Source: Mycolicibacterium aichiense
GTDB lineage: Bacteria; Actinomycetota; Actinomycetes; Mycobacteriales; Mycobacteriaceae
NCBI RefSeq assembly: GCF_010726245.1
Contig: NZ_AP022561.1
Coordinates: 1,798,001 to 1,862,000 of the forward strand
Direction: 5' to 3'
DNA length: 64,000 bases
The number at the start of each line of letters is the position of its first letter. The stretch's first letter is position 1. This document shows, in pieces, positions 18,378 through 27,618 of this stretch. Both the position numbers and the translations under genes were made by a program. Under the pieces are notes generated by a model. It did no database searches. It was not told the origin of the DNA and saw only the letters and a list, made by a program, of their open reading frames with translations.

Positions 18378-19210
18378 GACCGCGAATCATTCAGGGAGAC
18401 GACCAGATCGGGTTCTACTGGTCGACACCGACCGGCAGTCCGACCTCGCTGCAGGCCCTGGTCACTGCCGACGACGAACCCGACCGATTGATGGCCACCC
18501 ATCTCGAAGCGCTCGACGATGCGCTGATCATCGCCGCGGCCCGATTCGGCGAGATATTGGGCGGTGGGCGGCCACCCGCCGATACCGACGAACGTGACGG
18601 CCTCGTCGAGTTGTACCGAACTCTCGACCGGTTGTGCCTTGAGTTCGCGAGGGCGCAGGAGCTGACCGGCTTCGGCGTGGACCTGCGGGCCGGAAAGATC
18701 GTCGGCACGGCCGCTTTGTTCTCGATCCGGGCACGCCTTCCGCTGGACCTGCTCGGGCCCGCACCTTTCGACGGTGAACTCGACGATCCGTCCGTCGGGG
18801 TTATCGGTGGCTTCGGCGAATTTCACCAGGTCGATCCGGATACGCCGTGGAAGGGCGGCCGCTGGGTGGTGCGTACCGAAGCGGGCCAACGGTTTCCGCT
18901 CACGCTGGCGATGCTGTTCTTCGACAGCTCCGGGGTCAACAAGGAGGCTGCGCGCAAGGAGCACCGCGACGCGTTACTGGCGGTGGTCACGGCGGCACGT
19001 TCACCGGATGCGGATCCCTTGACGGTGAGCTGTGCGGTGGACTGGCTGCTCTACGATTGGCTGATGGCGCACCGCGACGGCCCGGACAGCGCTGAGATCG
19101 TCTTCCCCAAGGGATACGAGGACGACGCCGCTTTGGTGGTTTCGGCTGCGGCGGTGTCGGTTTCCGCCCGGGCGACCTTCGATCCCGGCCTGTTGGGGCC
19201 GATCGCGTGA
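18374..19210 (+). CDS. Uncharacterised protein of the huc operon
   Basis: The protein has 278 residues and I do not recognise it. It starts LRPRIIQGDDQIGFYW from a TTG at 18374 that overlaps the previous stop (TTGA); an internal ATG at 18491 is the alternative. The C-terminal half mixes beta-strands and helices (GVIGGFGEFHQVDPD, RFPLTLAMLFFDSSG). There is no Cys-pair, membrane segment or signal peptide. Four-base overlaps on both sides place it firmly in the operon. Confidence 0.7.
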   Translation: MRPRIIQGDDQIGFYWSTPTGSPTSLQALVTADDEPDRLMATHLEALDDALIIAAARFGEILGGGRPPADTDERDGLVELYRTLDRLCLEFARAQELTGFGVDLRAGKIVGTAALFSIRARLPLDLLGPAPFDGELDDPSVGVIGGFGEFHQVDPDTPWKGGRWVVRTEAGQRFPLTLAMLFFDSSGVNKEAARKEHRDALLAVVTAARSPDADPLTVSCAVDWLLYDWLMAHRDGPDSAEIVFPKGYEDDAALVVSAAAVSVSARATFDPGLLGPIA

Positions 19211-20424
19211 TCGCGTGTCCGGTGGACCCCGCAGAGTTCTTCAGCGCGGAAGCCATCCAGGATCCCTATCCGCTGTACGAGAGGTTGCGCTCCGCGGGAC
19301 CGGTCCATCAGGTCGGTGACTCGGGCTTTTATCTTGCCTGCTCCTGGCCCGCGATCACCGAGGTGGCTGCGCGCCCGCAGGATTTCTCGTCGAACCTCAC
19401 CGCGACGATGACCTACACCGCCGACGGCGGGGTGGTGCCGTTTCCCATGGACGGTGTCGGGGGAGCCACGCACATCCTGGTCACCGCGGACGACCCGGTA
19501 CATGCCGCCCACCGCAAGCTGGTGCTGTCCCAGTTCACCGCCAAAGGTGTTGCCGCCCTGGGACCGTTGATCCATGACGTCTTTGAACAACAGTGGGCGG
19601 CAGGCGTTGTCGACGGTCGCATCGAGTGGATGGACACGGTGGCCAACCGATTGCCCATGATGATCGTGGCTCGCCTCATCGGGGTGCCCGATGTCGATAC
19701 CGATCGCCTGGCGCACTGGGGATGCGCGACGACTCAGCTGCTCGACGGGCTGATGTCGGCGGAGGAGCTCGCCGCGTCGATGACCGCGATCACCGAACTG
19801 TCCGGCTATATCGTCGAGCACCTCGCGCGGGCCATCGAGGATCCGCACGACGACCTGATCGGTGAGTTGGCCAGGGCCTGTCGCGGCGGCCAACTGAGTG
19901 AGTTCACCGCCCAGCTCATCCTGGTGTCATTGTTCAGTGCCGGTGGCGAATCCACCGCGTCGTTGCTCGGGACAGCGGTGTCGACGATGGCCGGCAGTCC
20001 GCAGCTCCAAGAGCAGCTCCGCAACAGCCCCGAACTGTTGGGTGCCTTCATCGAAGAGACATTGCGGCTGGAGCCGCCGTTTCGCGCCCACTACCGCCAC
20101 GTGTTGCGGGACACCGATCTCTGCGGCGTTCGACTGCCTGCCGACTCCCGGGTCTTGTTGCTGTGGGGTGCGGCCAACCGCGATCCGCAGCATTTCGAGG
20201 CACCTGACGAATTCCGGCTCGACCGACCGAACAGCAAGGGGCATCTGTCGTTTGGCCGAGGCGTCCACTTCTGTCTCGGGGCACCGCTGGCGCGGCTGGA
20301 AGCCACCACCGTCCTGCGCCTGATGCTCGAGCGCACGACGTGGATCGAGACCGTCGACGTCGGCCCGTGGTTGCCCAGTGTGCTGGCACGTCGGCATTCG
20401 TCTCTGGAACTCGCCGTGCGCTGA
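19207..20424 (+). CDS. Cytochrome P450 at the end of the huc operon
   Basis: The protein has 405 residues, a full-length soluble bacterial P450. The I-helix reads SAGGESTASLLG (the usual acid-Thr pair is E-S/T), the K-helix ExxR is ETLR, and the haem loop is FGRGVHFCLG with Cys356. It starts with GTG at 19207 overlapping the preceding gene, so it is co-transcribed with hydrogenase genes. The substrate is unknown and a redox partner is not encoded here. Confidence 0.93.
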   Translation: MIACPVDPAEFFSAEAIQDPYPLYERLRSAGPVHQVGDSGFYLACSWPAITEVAARPQDFSSNLTATMTYTADGGVVPFPMDGVGGATHILVTADDPVHAAHRKLVLSQFTAKGVAALGPLIHDVFEQQWAAGVVDGRIEWMDTVANRLPMMIVARLIGVPDVDTDRLAHWGCATTQLLDGLMSAEELAASMTAITELSGYIVEHLARAIEDPHDDLIGELARACRGGQLSEFTAQLILVSLFSAGGESTASLLGTAVSTMAGSPQLQEQLRNSPELLGAFIEETLRLEPPFRAHYRHVLRDTDLCGVRLPADSRVLLLWGAANRDPQHFEAPDEFRLDRPNSKGHLSFGRGVHFCLGAPLARLEATTVLRLMLERTTWIETVDVGPWLPSVLARRHSSLELAVR

Positions 20425-20444
20425 GGGCACAGGCGCCTGCCGGT

Positions 20445-21230
20445 TCAGAGCGCGGTGGCCGCCCCGGACGCGAAGCGCCGAATCCACTCGAACCAGGCCG
20501 CCATGCCCTCGCCGGTGCGTGCACTCACCGGCAGGATCGTCGCCGTCGGGTTGACCTCGCGGACCCGCGAGACGTAGGTGTCGACATCGGCATCCAGGTG
20601 GGGCACCAGGTCTATCTTGTTCAGCAGCACGATGTCGACGGAGCGGAACATCACCGGGTATTTCAGCGGTTTGTCCTCGCCCTCGGTCACCGAGTACACC
20701 ATCGCCTTGGCGTGCTCGCCGACGTCGAACTCCGCGGGGCACACCAGATTGCCGACGTTCTCGATGATGACCAGATCCAGCAGCGGCAGCTCCAGGCCCT
20801 GTAGCGCGCGGTTGACCATCGGGGCATCTAGGTGGCACTCGCCGCCGAAACCGTTGTTGGTGTTGAGCAGGGAGATCTGCGCGCCGCGGCCGCCGAGCTT
20901 GGCGGCGTCGAGGTCGGTCGCGATATCGCCCTCGATCACGCCGACAGCGAGATCATCCGCAAGCTCGTCGAGAGTGGCCGCCAGCACCGTCGTCTTCCCC
21001 GAACCCGGCGAGCTCATCAAGTTGAGTGCCCGGATTCCGTTGATCTCGAAGGTGGTCCGGTTGATGGCGGCCCGGGTGTCGTTCTCGGCGAAGATGTCTT
21101 CGAGCACCTCGATCCGCTGTGAGCCGGTGACGTAACCGCTGTGGTCACCGTGGTCGTGGGAATGAGGCTCGTGGTCGCCGTGCTCGTGGCTGTGCACGGT
21201 GCCGTCGTCGTGACGATGAAACCTACCCAT
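20445..21230 (-). CDS. hypB: Hydrogenase nickel-insertion GTPase HypB
   Basis: HypB (261 residues) is the GTPase that, with HypA, delivers nickel to the large subunit. The first 30 residues contain 10 His, a nickel-storage tract replacing the CxxCGC motif of E. coli HypB. Walker A is SSPGSGKT (73-80), the metal-site ECHLDAP and NKIDLV G4 motifs follow. ATG 21230 was chosen over GTG 21239 because AAAGGTGG precedes it at good spacing. It lies 24 nt after hypA on the minus strand and converges with the P450. Confidence 0.95.
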   Translation of the reverse strand: MGRFHRHDDGTVHSHEHGDHEPHSHDHGDHSGYVTGSQRIEVLEDIFAENDTRAAINRTTFEINGIRALNLMSSPGSGKTTVLAATLDELADDLAVGVIEGDIATDLDAAKLGGRGAQISLLNTNNGFGGECHLDAPMVNRALQGLELPLLDLVIIENVGNLVCPAEFDVGEHAKAMVYSVTEGEDKPLKYPVMFRSVDIVLLNKIDLVPHLDADVDTYVSRVREVNPTATILPVSARTGEGMAAWFEWIRRFASGAATAL

Positions 21231-21254
21231 GCTGACCACCTTTCGCTCCGCAGA

Positions 21255-21590
21255 TCACGTCACATCCAGTGAGGTGACCAGGAACTCGTTGCCCCGAACG
21301 ATCTCGGTGTCTGTGCTCTCACACTGCGGGCAGGACACCGTCCAGCGGGAGTCGATCTCCGAATGCTGCCCACAGCTGCGGCAGGCCACCTCCGCGGCGA
21401 CGAACTCGAGCTCCAACTCCGCCTCGGGCATGCTTTCGTGATCGCGGACCAGCGTCCAGCAGAACGCCAATGAGTCGGGGACCACCTGCCGCAGCGCGCC
21501 GATCTGCACCCGCACCACATCGACACGGCGGCCGGCCGCGTACGGCCGCACCACCCCGGCAATCGCATGGCACAGCGACAATTCGTGCAC
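21255..21590 (-). CDS. hypA: Hydrogenase nickel metallochaperone HypA
   Basis: HypA (111 residues) has the N-terminal nickel ligand MHE and a zinc finger of two CxxC pairs (CRSCGQ...CPQCES). It is the partner of HypB, which follows on the same strand. The start codon is GTG at 21590. Both genes face away from the hypF operon, unlike the usual single hyp cluster. Confidence 0.94.
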   Translation of the reverse strand: MHELSLCHAIAGVVRPYAAGRRVDVVRVQIGALRQVVPDSLAFCWTLVRDHESMPEAELELEFVAAEVACRSCGQHSEIDSRWTVSCPQCESTDTEIVRGNEFLVTSLDVT

Positions 21591-21847
21591 GTCGATCTTT
21601 CCGTTTTCCGAGTCGGGCAGGCCTGCACCCTACAGCGCCCTGCTGCCGCAGCCGAGGGCCTTTTGGACGGAAAAACGCAGACTTTCGCTGCGAGATTGTG
21701 ATTGTGGACCCAGCATCGCGGGATTAGCGTGGTGGTGATCTACCCGCGCGCACAGCCCATCGACGCGAGTGGCCTTCATCTGCTCAGGAGGTTCATGAGC
21801 ATCGACTTCCGCCGGCGTCGTCCGGGGCCCGGGATGACGGCGATCCG
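21591..21847. promoter_or_regulatory. Divergent hypA / hypF control region
   Basis: This 257-bp gap holds the promoters of hypAB and of hypFCDE. No clear -10/-35 pair or dyad was picked out by eye. Its right end contains a strong AGGAGG at 21786-21791 that belongs to the short leader reading frame at 21795. Confidence 0.45.
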
Positions 21848-21851
21848 ATGA
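21795..21851 (+). CDS. 18-codon leader reading frame coupled to hypF
   Basis: The frame encodes [18 protein letters not shown]. It has a perfect AGGAGG four bases before its ATG, while hypF itself has no good ribosome-binding site. Its TGA overlaps the hypF ATG (ATGA at 21848-21851), the arrangement of translational coupling. The four consecutive Arg codons are striking. It may be a leader that sets hypF translation; the alternative is chance plus a misplaced hypF start. Confidence 0.45.
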   Translation: MSIDFRRRRPGPGMTAIR

Positions 21852-24178
21852 CCGTGCGGGTGCGTCTGGACATCGCCGGGGTGGTGCAGGGCGTCGGCTT
21901 CCGCCCGGCGGTGGCACGGATCGCGGCCGAATACCGGCTGGGCGGCTTCGTATACAACGATGCGGGGTCGGTGCACTGCGAGCTGGAAGGCCCGGCAGTC
22001 GACGTCGAGGCGGCGGTCCAGGCGATCCGGCACCGAAGCCCGCCGATGGCGCGCATCGACGAACTGTCCCGTCGGCACCTGGAACCGCACGGCGACAACG
22101 GTTTTGAGATCATCGGCAGCCGAAGCGGCGACGCGTCTCGCACCCTCGTTCCACCCGACGTCGCGGTGTGCGCGGACTGTCTGCGCGAGATGCGTGACAC
22201 GGCCGACCGTCGCTACCGGCACCCGTTCATCACCTGTACCAACTGCGGTCCGCGCTACACGGTGATCACCGATCTGCCGTATGACCGGCCCGCGACCACG
22301 ATGGCCGGTTTCCCGATGTGCCCGGCGTGCGACGCCGAGTACCACGACCCGGTGGACCGCCGCTATCACGCCCAGACCATCGCCTGCCCGAAGTGCGGGC
22401 CGCGGCTGAGGTGGCAGCCCGCCGGCGGCTCGTCGACATCCGACGACCCGATCGGCGCGGCGGTGGCCGCGCTGCAAGCCGGGCTGATCGTCGCGGTCAA
22501 GGGAATCGGCGGCTTCCATCTGGCCTGCCGCGCCGACGATGCCGCCGTTGTCGCCGAACTGCGGCGCCGTAAGAACCGGCCGGCCAAACCGTTCGCGGTG
22601 ATGGTCGCCGATCTGGCCGGCGCCGGCGCGATCGCACTGCTCGACGACGCGACGGCCACCGCCTTGGCTGCGCCGTCGGCGCCCATCGTGTTGGTTGCCG
22701 GCCGGCCGGGGACGGTGGCCGACGACGTCGCACCGGGCCTGGCCGACGTGGGCGTGATGCTCGCCTACTCTCCGGTGCACCACCAGTTGTTCGATCGGAT
22801 CGGTCGGGTCCCGCTGGTGATGACGTCGGCGAACCAGGGCGGGTCGCCCATCGTGTTCCGCGATGACGATCTCGGCTGGATCGACGGGCTCGCCGATGCC
22901 GTGCTCACCCATGACCGGCCCATCCATGTGCCGTGCGAGGACTCGGTGGTGATGATCGACGACCGCGGCGCGCAGGTGCCGTTGCGACGTTCGCGGGGAT
23001 ACGCCCCGCTGCCGGTGTCGGTGCCCGGACCGCTGCCGGACCGGGTCATCCTGGCCACCGGCGGTGACCTGAAAACCACCTTCTGTCTGGTGGGCGCGGA
23101 CGGCCATGCCCACATGTCGTCCCATCTCGGCGACATGGCCGACCCGCGGACCCAGGTCTGCTTCGAAGCGGCACTGGAACACCTGGCGTTCATGACCGAT
23201 CGCACGCCGGACGTGATCGCCTGCGATCTACACCCCGGGTACGCCACCACCGCGTGGGCGCGGCGCTACGCCGAGGGCCGGCCCGTCGTCGCCGTGCAGC
23301 ACCATCACGCCCACGCCGTCTCGCTGCTCGCCGAACACCGACGGCTGGGTACGCCGGTCATCGCGGTCGCTTACGACGGCACGGGGTACGGCACCGACGG
23401 CACCATCTGGGGCGGCGAACTGCTGGCGATCACCGATGCCGCGCGCTTCACCCGGGTAGGGCATGTACGCGAATTCGCGTTGCCCGGCGGTGACGGCGCC
23501 GTGCGCAATCCCGCCCGGATCGCCTTGGACCTGCTGCACCGGGCCGGCATCGAGTGGGCCGTCGACCTGCCGCCGGTGGCCGCGCTCGACGAGACCTCAC
23601 TGCACATCCTGCGCCAGCAGGTCCCGCGCGGCCTCGGCTGTGTCCCCACGACCAGCATGGGGCGGCTCTTCGACGCGGTGGCCAGCCTGCTCGGCGTCTG
23701 CCAGGAGGTCAGCTACGAAGGCCAGGCGGCCGTGGAGCTGGAGCATCTGGCTCGACGAGGAGACCCGAGCCCGTTGGACTTCCGTGTCGCCGACGGCGTG
23801 CTGGACCCCGCACCGGTGATCGCGGGGATCGTCGAGGGGCTGCGCCGCGGTACACCGGCGGCCGATCTGGCTGCCGGCTTCCACGACGCGGTGATCCGCG
23901 CGACAGCTACGGCAGCCACCGAATGCGCTCGGGCGGCCGGGATCTCGGTGATCGGACTGACGGGCGGCGTGTTTGCCAATCGCCTCGTGCTGCAGGGCCT
24001 GCGGCAGGTGCTCGCCGGGGACGGCTTCGAGGTGCTCAGTCACCGGGTGGTGCCCTGTAACGACGGTGGGCTGGCGCTGGGCCAGGCCACCATCGCCGCC
24101 GCCACGCTCGCCGACGGGCGCGCCTCGGCTGTATCGGAAAGGAACGGCATATGTGCCTCGGAATCCCCGGCAAGGTGA
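21848..24178 (+). CDS. hypF: Carbamoyltransferase HypF
   Basis: HypF (776 residues) makes the thiocyanate precursor of the cyanide ligands from carbamoyl phosphate. Domains in order: acylphosphatase (1-90, [10 protein letters not shown]), two zinc fingers (Cys108/111/130/133 and Cys158/161/180/183), YrdC-like (about 195-385) and Kae1-like (about 400-760, with [13 protein letters not shown] and GGVFANRL). Length is normal. Its end overlaps hypC by 28 bases. Confidence 0.96.
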   Translation: MTVRVRLDIAGVVQGVGFRPAVARIAAEYRLGGFVYNDAGSVHCELEGPAVDVEAAVQAIRHRSPPMARIDELSRRHLEPHGDNGFEIIGSRSGDASRTLVPPDVAVCADCLREMRDTADRRYRHPFITCTNCGPRYTVITDLPYDRPATTMAGFPMCPACDAEYHDPVDRRYHAQTIACPKCGPRLRWQPAGGSSTSDDPIGAAVAALQAGLIVAVKGIGGFHLACRADDAAVVAELRRRKNRPAKPFAVMVADLAGAGAIALLDDATATALAAPSAPIVLVAGRPGTVADDVAPGLADVGVMLAYSPVHHQLFDRIGRVPLVMTSANQGGSPIVFRDDDLGWIDGLADAVLTHDRPIHVPCEDSVVMIDDRGAQVPLRRSRGYAPLPVSVPGPLPDRVILATGGDLKTTFCLVGADGHAHMSSHLGDMADPRTQVCFEAALEHLAFMTDRTPDVIACDLHPGYATTAWARRYAEGRPVVAVQHHHAHAVSLLAEHRRLGTPVIAVAYDGTGYGTDGTIWGGELLAITDAARFTRVGHVREFALPGGDGAVRNPARIALDLLHRAGIEWAVDLPPVAALDETSLHILRQQVPRGLGCVPTTSMGRLFDAVASLLGVCQEVSYEGQAAVELEHLARRGDPSPLDFRVADGVLDPAPVIAGIVEGLRRGTPAADLAAGFHDAVIRATATAATECARAAGISVIGLTGGVFANRLVLQGLRQVLAGDGFEVLSHRVVPCNDGGLALGQATIAAATLADGRASAVSERNGICASESPAR

Positions 24179-24426
24179 TCGAAATCTGGGAGGAGGCCGG
24201 CACCAAGATGTCTACTGTCGACTTCGGCGGCACCACCAAGACCGTGTGCCTGGCATATCTGCCCGACATGGAGATCGGCGAATACACCATCGTCCATGCG
24301 GGATTCGCGATCACCCGGCTCGACGAGGCCTCGGCCAACGAAACGCTGCGGATGTTCCGGGAACTCGGGGTGCTCGACGAGGAACTCGGCGGCACCGAGG
24401 GGCAGGGCAGGAGGGAGCCGGCATGA
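24151..24426 (+). CDS. hypC: Hydrogenase assembly chaperone HypC
   Basis: HypC (91 residues) starts MCLGIPGKV, with the essential Cys2 that carries the Fe(CN)2CO group with HypD and escorts the large subunit. GGAAAGGAA lies 7 nt before the ATG. It overlaps hypF upstream and hypD downstream (ATGA). Confidence 0.96.
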   Translation: MCLGIPGKVIEIWEEAGTKMSTVDFGGTTKTVCLAYLPDMEIGEYTIVHAGFAITRLDEASANETLRMFRELGVLDEELGGTEGQGRREPA

Positions 24427-25526
24427 AGTATCTCGATGAGTTCCGCGATCCGGCGGCCGCGAGGACCCTGGTCGATGCGATCCGGCGCCGGGCCAGCCGT
24501 TCCTGGACGATCATGGAAGTGTGTGGCGGGCAGACACATTCGATCATCCGCAACGGCATCGATCAACTACTCGACGGCGCGGTCGAGTTCATCCATGGTC
24601 CGGGCTGCCCGGTGTGCGTCACCCCGCTGGAGATGATCGATCGGGCATTGGAGGTCGCTGCCCGTGACGACGTCATCTTCTGTTCGTTCGGCGACATGCT
24701 CAGGGTGCCCGGTAGCCGCCACGACCTGTTCAGCGTGCGCGCCCGCGGTGGTGATGTCCGCATCGTCTACTCACCCCTGGACGCAACCCGGATCGCCGCC
24801 GACAACCCTGACAAGCAGGTGGTGTTCTTCGGCGTCGGGTTCGAGACCACCGCCCCCGCCAATGCCATGGCGGTGCTTCATGCCCACCGGCTTGGGCTGA
24901 CCAATTTCTCGGTGCTCATCTCTCATGTTCTGGTACCCCCCGCGATGACGGCCATCCTGCGCTCACCCACCAGGCGGGTGCAGGGCTTCTTGGCCGCCGG
25001 CCACGTGTGCAGCGTGATGGGCACCGCGGAGTACGGGCCGCTCGTCGAGGAGTTCGGAGTGCCCATCGTGGTAACGGGATTCGAGCCGCTGGACCTGCTC
25101 GAAGGTGTGCGGCAGGTGGTCGATCAGCTCGAATCGGGCACGGCCGAATTGCGCAACGCCTATCCGCGGGCGGTCAGCGACGCGGGCAACACGGTGGCGC
25201 AACAGACGCTTGCCGATGTGTTCACGGTGGTCGATCGTCAGTGGCGCGGGATCGGAATGATTCCGAAGTCGGGGTGGGCGCTCTCGCCGCGCTACGCCGA
25301 GTTCGATGCCGAATTGAAGTTCGGCGTCGGTCACCTGCAGGTGCAGGAGTCGGCCGAATGCCACAGCGGCGAGGTGTTGCAGGGCCTGCTCAAGCCCAAT
25401 CAGTGCCCGGCATTCGGCACGACGTGCACGCCCCGTACCCCGCTGGGCGCCACCATGGTGTCCAGCGAGGGAGCCTGTGCTGCGTACTACCAGTTCCGGC
25501 GGCTGGAGAGCGCCGCGAATGTCTGA
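24423..25526 (+). CDS. hypD: Hydrogenase Fe-S scaffold protein HypD
   Basis: HypD (367 residues) assembles the Fe(CN)2CO unit with HypC and HypE. Conserved motifs are MEVCGGQTH (Cys34), [10 protein letters not shown] (Cys62, Cys65) and the C-terminal cluster region [33 protein letters not shown]. Length is normal. Its last 8 bases overlap hypE. Confidence 0.96.
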   Translation: MKYLDEFRDPAAARTLVDAIRRRASRSWTIMEVCGGQTHSIIRNGIDQLLDGAVEFIHGPGCPVCVTPLEMIDRALEVAARDDVIFCSFGDMLRVPGSRHDLFSVRARGGDVRIVYSPLDATRIAADNPDKQVVFFGVGFETTAPANAMAVLHAHRLGLTNFSVLISHVLVPPAMTAILRSPTRRVQGFLAAGHVCSVMGTAEYGPLVEEFGVPIVVTGFEPLDLLEGVRQVVDQLESGTAELRNAYPRAVSDAGNTVAQQTLADVFTVVDRQWRGIGMIPKSGWALSPRYAEFDAELKFGVGHLQVQESAECHSGEVLQGLLKPNQCPAFGTTCTPRTPLGATMVSSEGACAAYYQFRRLESAANV

Positions 25527-26733
25527 CTCGGCGGGCAGGAGCGAAGCGACCCGGGGGGTGGTTCCGGCGGGCAGGAGCGAAGCGACCCGGGGCGTGGTTC
25601 CGGTGGGCAGGAGCGAAGCGACCCGGGGGGTGGTTCCGGCGGGCAGGAGCGAAGCGACCCGGGGGGTGGTTCCGGTGGCGATCGATCCGTCGGATTGGTT
25701 GTGTCCGTTGCCATTACGGGAGACCAAGCGGATAGTGCTCGGCCATGGCGGCGGCGGCATTCTGTCCGAGGAGCTGATCGAGAATCTGTTCCTGCCGGCC
25801 TTCGGCTCGGCGGGTGGCCCGTCCCGCGACTCCGCGGTGCTGGCCGTTGCCGGTGGGCGCATTGCCCTGACCACAGATTCCTATGTGGTCAACCCGCTGT
25901 TCTTTCCGGGCGGCAACATCGGGGACTTGGCTGTCAATGGAACGATCAACGATCTCGCGTGCAGCGGTGCTCAGCCGCTGGGGTTGACCGCCGGGTTCAT
26001 CATCGAGGAGGGTTTGGAGCTCGAGGTGCTCGGGTCCGTCGCCCAGACGATGGGCAAGGCGGCCGCCGGCGCGGGGGTGGGCATCGTCACCGGCGATACC
26101 AAGGTCGTCGGAAGAGGCAGTGCGGATGGCCTTTTCATCAATACCGCCGGTGTCGGCGTGATACCAGACGGCGTCCGCATTGGGCCTGAGCAAGCCCGTC
26201 CCGGTGACCACGTGATCGTGTCCGGCAATCTTGGCGAGCATGGCGTGGCGATCATGAGTGTGCGCGAAGGTATCGACTTCGGGACGACGGTGGTCACCGA
26301 CAGCGCGCCGTTGCACCGGTTGGTGGCGGCGATGCTGGCGACGGTGCCCGACCCGAACGTCGTACACGCCCTGCGTGATCCGACCCGCGGGGGGCTGGTC
26401 GCCTCGACCGTGGAGATCGCCCGCGCCGCCGGTGTCGGTGTCGAACTCGACGAGCAGCGCATCCCGGTGCCGGACTCGGTTGCCTCGGCATGCAGTTTCC
26501 TGGGGCTCGATCCGCTACAGGTTGCCAACGAGGGTAAGTTGGTGGCCTTCGTCGACCCCGCGCACAGCGATGCCGTGTTGGCGGCCATGCGATCCCGGCC
26601 CGAGGGAGCGGGGGCGGTCGTTATCGGCCGCGCTGTCGAGGATCACCCGGGCATGGTCGTGGGTCGCACCCCCTTCGGCACCACCCGGGTGATCGAACGT
26701 GAACTGGGCGAACAACTTCCAAGAATCTGCTGA
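25519..26733 (+). CDS. hypE: HypE carbamoyl dehydratase with a tandem-repeat N-terminus
   Basis: HypE (404 residues) dehydrates a carbamoyl group on its C-terminal Cys to thiocyanate; the chain ends PRIC as required. The AIRS/PurM-like body starts near residue 53 with [22 protein letters not shown] and [13 protein letters not shown]. Residues 5-52 are four copies of a 12-residue unit containing [11 protein letters not shown], absent from normal HypE and coming from a 36-bp tandem repeat. The start is ATG 25519; a start inside or after the repeat (GTG 25675) cannot be ruled out. Confidence 0.92.
   Translation: MSDSAGRSEATRGVVPAGRSEATRGVVPVGRSEATRGVVPAGRSEATRGVVPVAIDPSDWLCPLPLRETKRIVLGHGGGGILSEELIENLFLPAFGSAGGPSRDSAVLAVAGGRIALTTDSYVVNPLFFPGGNIGDLAVNGTINDLACSGAQPLGLTAGFIIEEGLELEVLGSVAQTMGKAAAGAGVGIVTGDTKVVGRGSADGLFINTAGVGVIPDGVRIGPEQARPGDHVIVSGNLGEHGVAIMSVREGIDFGTTVVTDSAPLHRLVAAMLATVPDPNVVHALRDPTRGGLVASTVEIARAAGVGVELDEQRIPVPDSVASACSFLGLDPLQVANEGKLVAFVDPAHSDAVLAAMRSRPEGAGAVVIGRAVEDHPGMVVGRTPFGTTRVIERELGEQLPRIC
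25531..25674 (+). repeat. Four tandem 36-bp repeats inside hypE (VNTR-like)
   Basis: Copies lie at 25531-25566, 25567-25602, 25603-25638 and 25639-25674. They differ by only one or two bases (first codon GCG or GTG; GGGGGG or GGGGCG). Each contains AGGAGCGAAGCGACCCGG. The unit length is a multiple of three, so copy-number change keeps the hypE frame. Confidence 0.95.
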
Positions 26734-26914
26734 GTGGGATCCTCGACTGCGCACGGGTATGCCTTACGGCGTGTCAGCCCACAGCGGCGGGCACCGGCGC
26801 GCCTAGCAGCACCGGGGCTGCCCAATCTGCGGATGGATCCGGACGGGGACGATCCGCATATTCGCGGACAGACTTCCGGTCGCCGACGTCGTTACCGGTG
26901 TTCTTCGATCGCCG

Positions 26915-27574
26915 TTAGGCGACGAGAACCGATGCGGCCCCGGTCATGTGCTCGTGGACCGCATCGGCTGCACGCTGTCCGTCGCCCGATTCGATGGCGT
27001 CGACAATGTCATTGTGACGCTTGGCATTCATGTTCTTGATGGCGCGATCGACGCCGGCGAACATGATCGACATCCGGATGCTGCCCTCCAGAGACGACCA
27101 TTGATGCAGCAGCGTCTCGTTGCCGGTCAGCTGACACATCGTCCGGTGGAAGCGCAGATCGGCTTCGATCCGGTCTTCCAGATTGGCGGCGGCCCACTTG
27201 TCCATCTCGCTGACCGCATGTCGCAGGGCTGCCACTGCTGTGTCGCGATCGGGTAGCGCGGCCAACTCGCGGGCGGCCAGTGCTTCCAGCGCCGCCCGGA
27301 CTCCGAAGATGTCGCGAATCTCCTTTGCGTCGAGGTGGCGCACCGACAACCGGCCGCGCGCGCCGGAGGAGATCAGGCCTTCCTGCTGAAGCTGCCGCAT
27401 GGCCTCCCGCAGCGTTCCGCGGCTGATCTGCAGTGCCTCAGACAGTTCCGTCTCGACCAGGTGGGTACCCGGTGTCAGCTGGCCGGTGGTGATGGCGCGG
27501 CGCAATGCAGTCAGCGCCTGTTCGCGCAAGCTGGTCTTCTCCAGGCGCAGCAGTGACGTCGGTTCGACGGACAT
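26915..27574 (-). CDS. GntR/FCD-family repressor of the sugar module
   Basis: The protein has 219 residues. The N-terminal winged helix reads LREQALTALRRAITTGQLTPG...LSEALQISRGTLREAMRQLQQEGLI, and the C-terminal half is an all-helical FCD effector domain (LRFHRTMCQLTGNETLL, with His ligands usual for metal-assisted binding of a small acid or sugar acid). ATG 27574 follows GGGAGG. Its own promoter gap carries two CTGTCAAC sites also found before the operons it flanks, so it is probably autoregulated and controls the neighbours. Confidence 0.9.
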   Translation of the reverse strand: MSVEPTSLLRLEKTSLREQALTALRRAITTGQLTPGTHLVETELSEALQISRGTLREAMRQLQQEGLISSGARGRLSVRHLDAKEIRDIFGVRAALEALAARELAALPDRDTAVAALRHAVSEMDKWAAANLEDRIEADLRFHRTMCQLTGNETLLHQWSSLEGSIRMSIMFAGVDRAIKNMNAKRHNDIVDAIESGDGQRAADAVHEHMTGAASVLVA

Positions 27575-27588
27575 CAGGCGCCTCCCAG

Positions 27589-27612
27589 CTGTCAACATAT
27601 ATCTGTCAACAG
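27589..27612. promoter_or_regulatory. Two operator copies before the GntR gene
   Basis: CTGTCAACAT (27589-27598) and CTGTCAACAG (27603-27612) lie 14 bp apart between the transketolase stop and the GntR start. They share the CTGTYAACAG core found at 30851-30945. Confidence 0.6.
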
Positions 27613-27618
27613 TGAATG

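Noticed and set aside
20430..20439. Palindrome CAGGCGCCTG between the P450 and hypB genes as a terminator
   Set aside because: It has no loop and no T run; a 10-bp self-palindrome is common in GC-rich DNA.
25531..25674. CRISPR array
   Set aside because: The four 36-bp units are directly adjacent with no spacers and lie in frame inside hypE; no cas genes are near.
26734..26914. Terminator or small gene between hypE and the GntR gene
   Set aside because: Only short GCGGAT/ATCCGC arms with a long loop are present and no frame has a ribosome-binding site.
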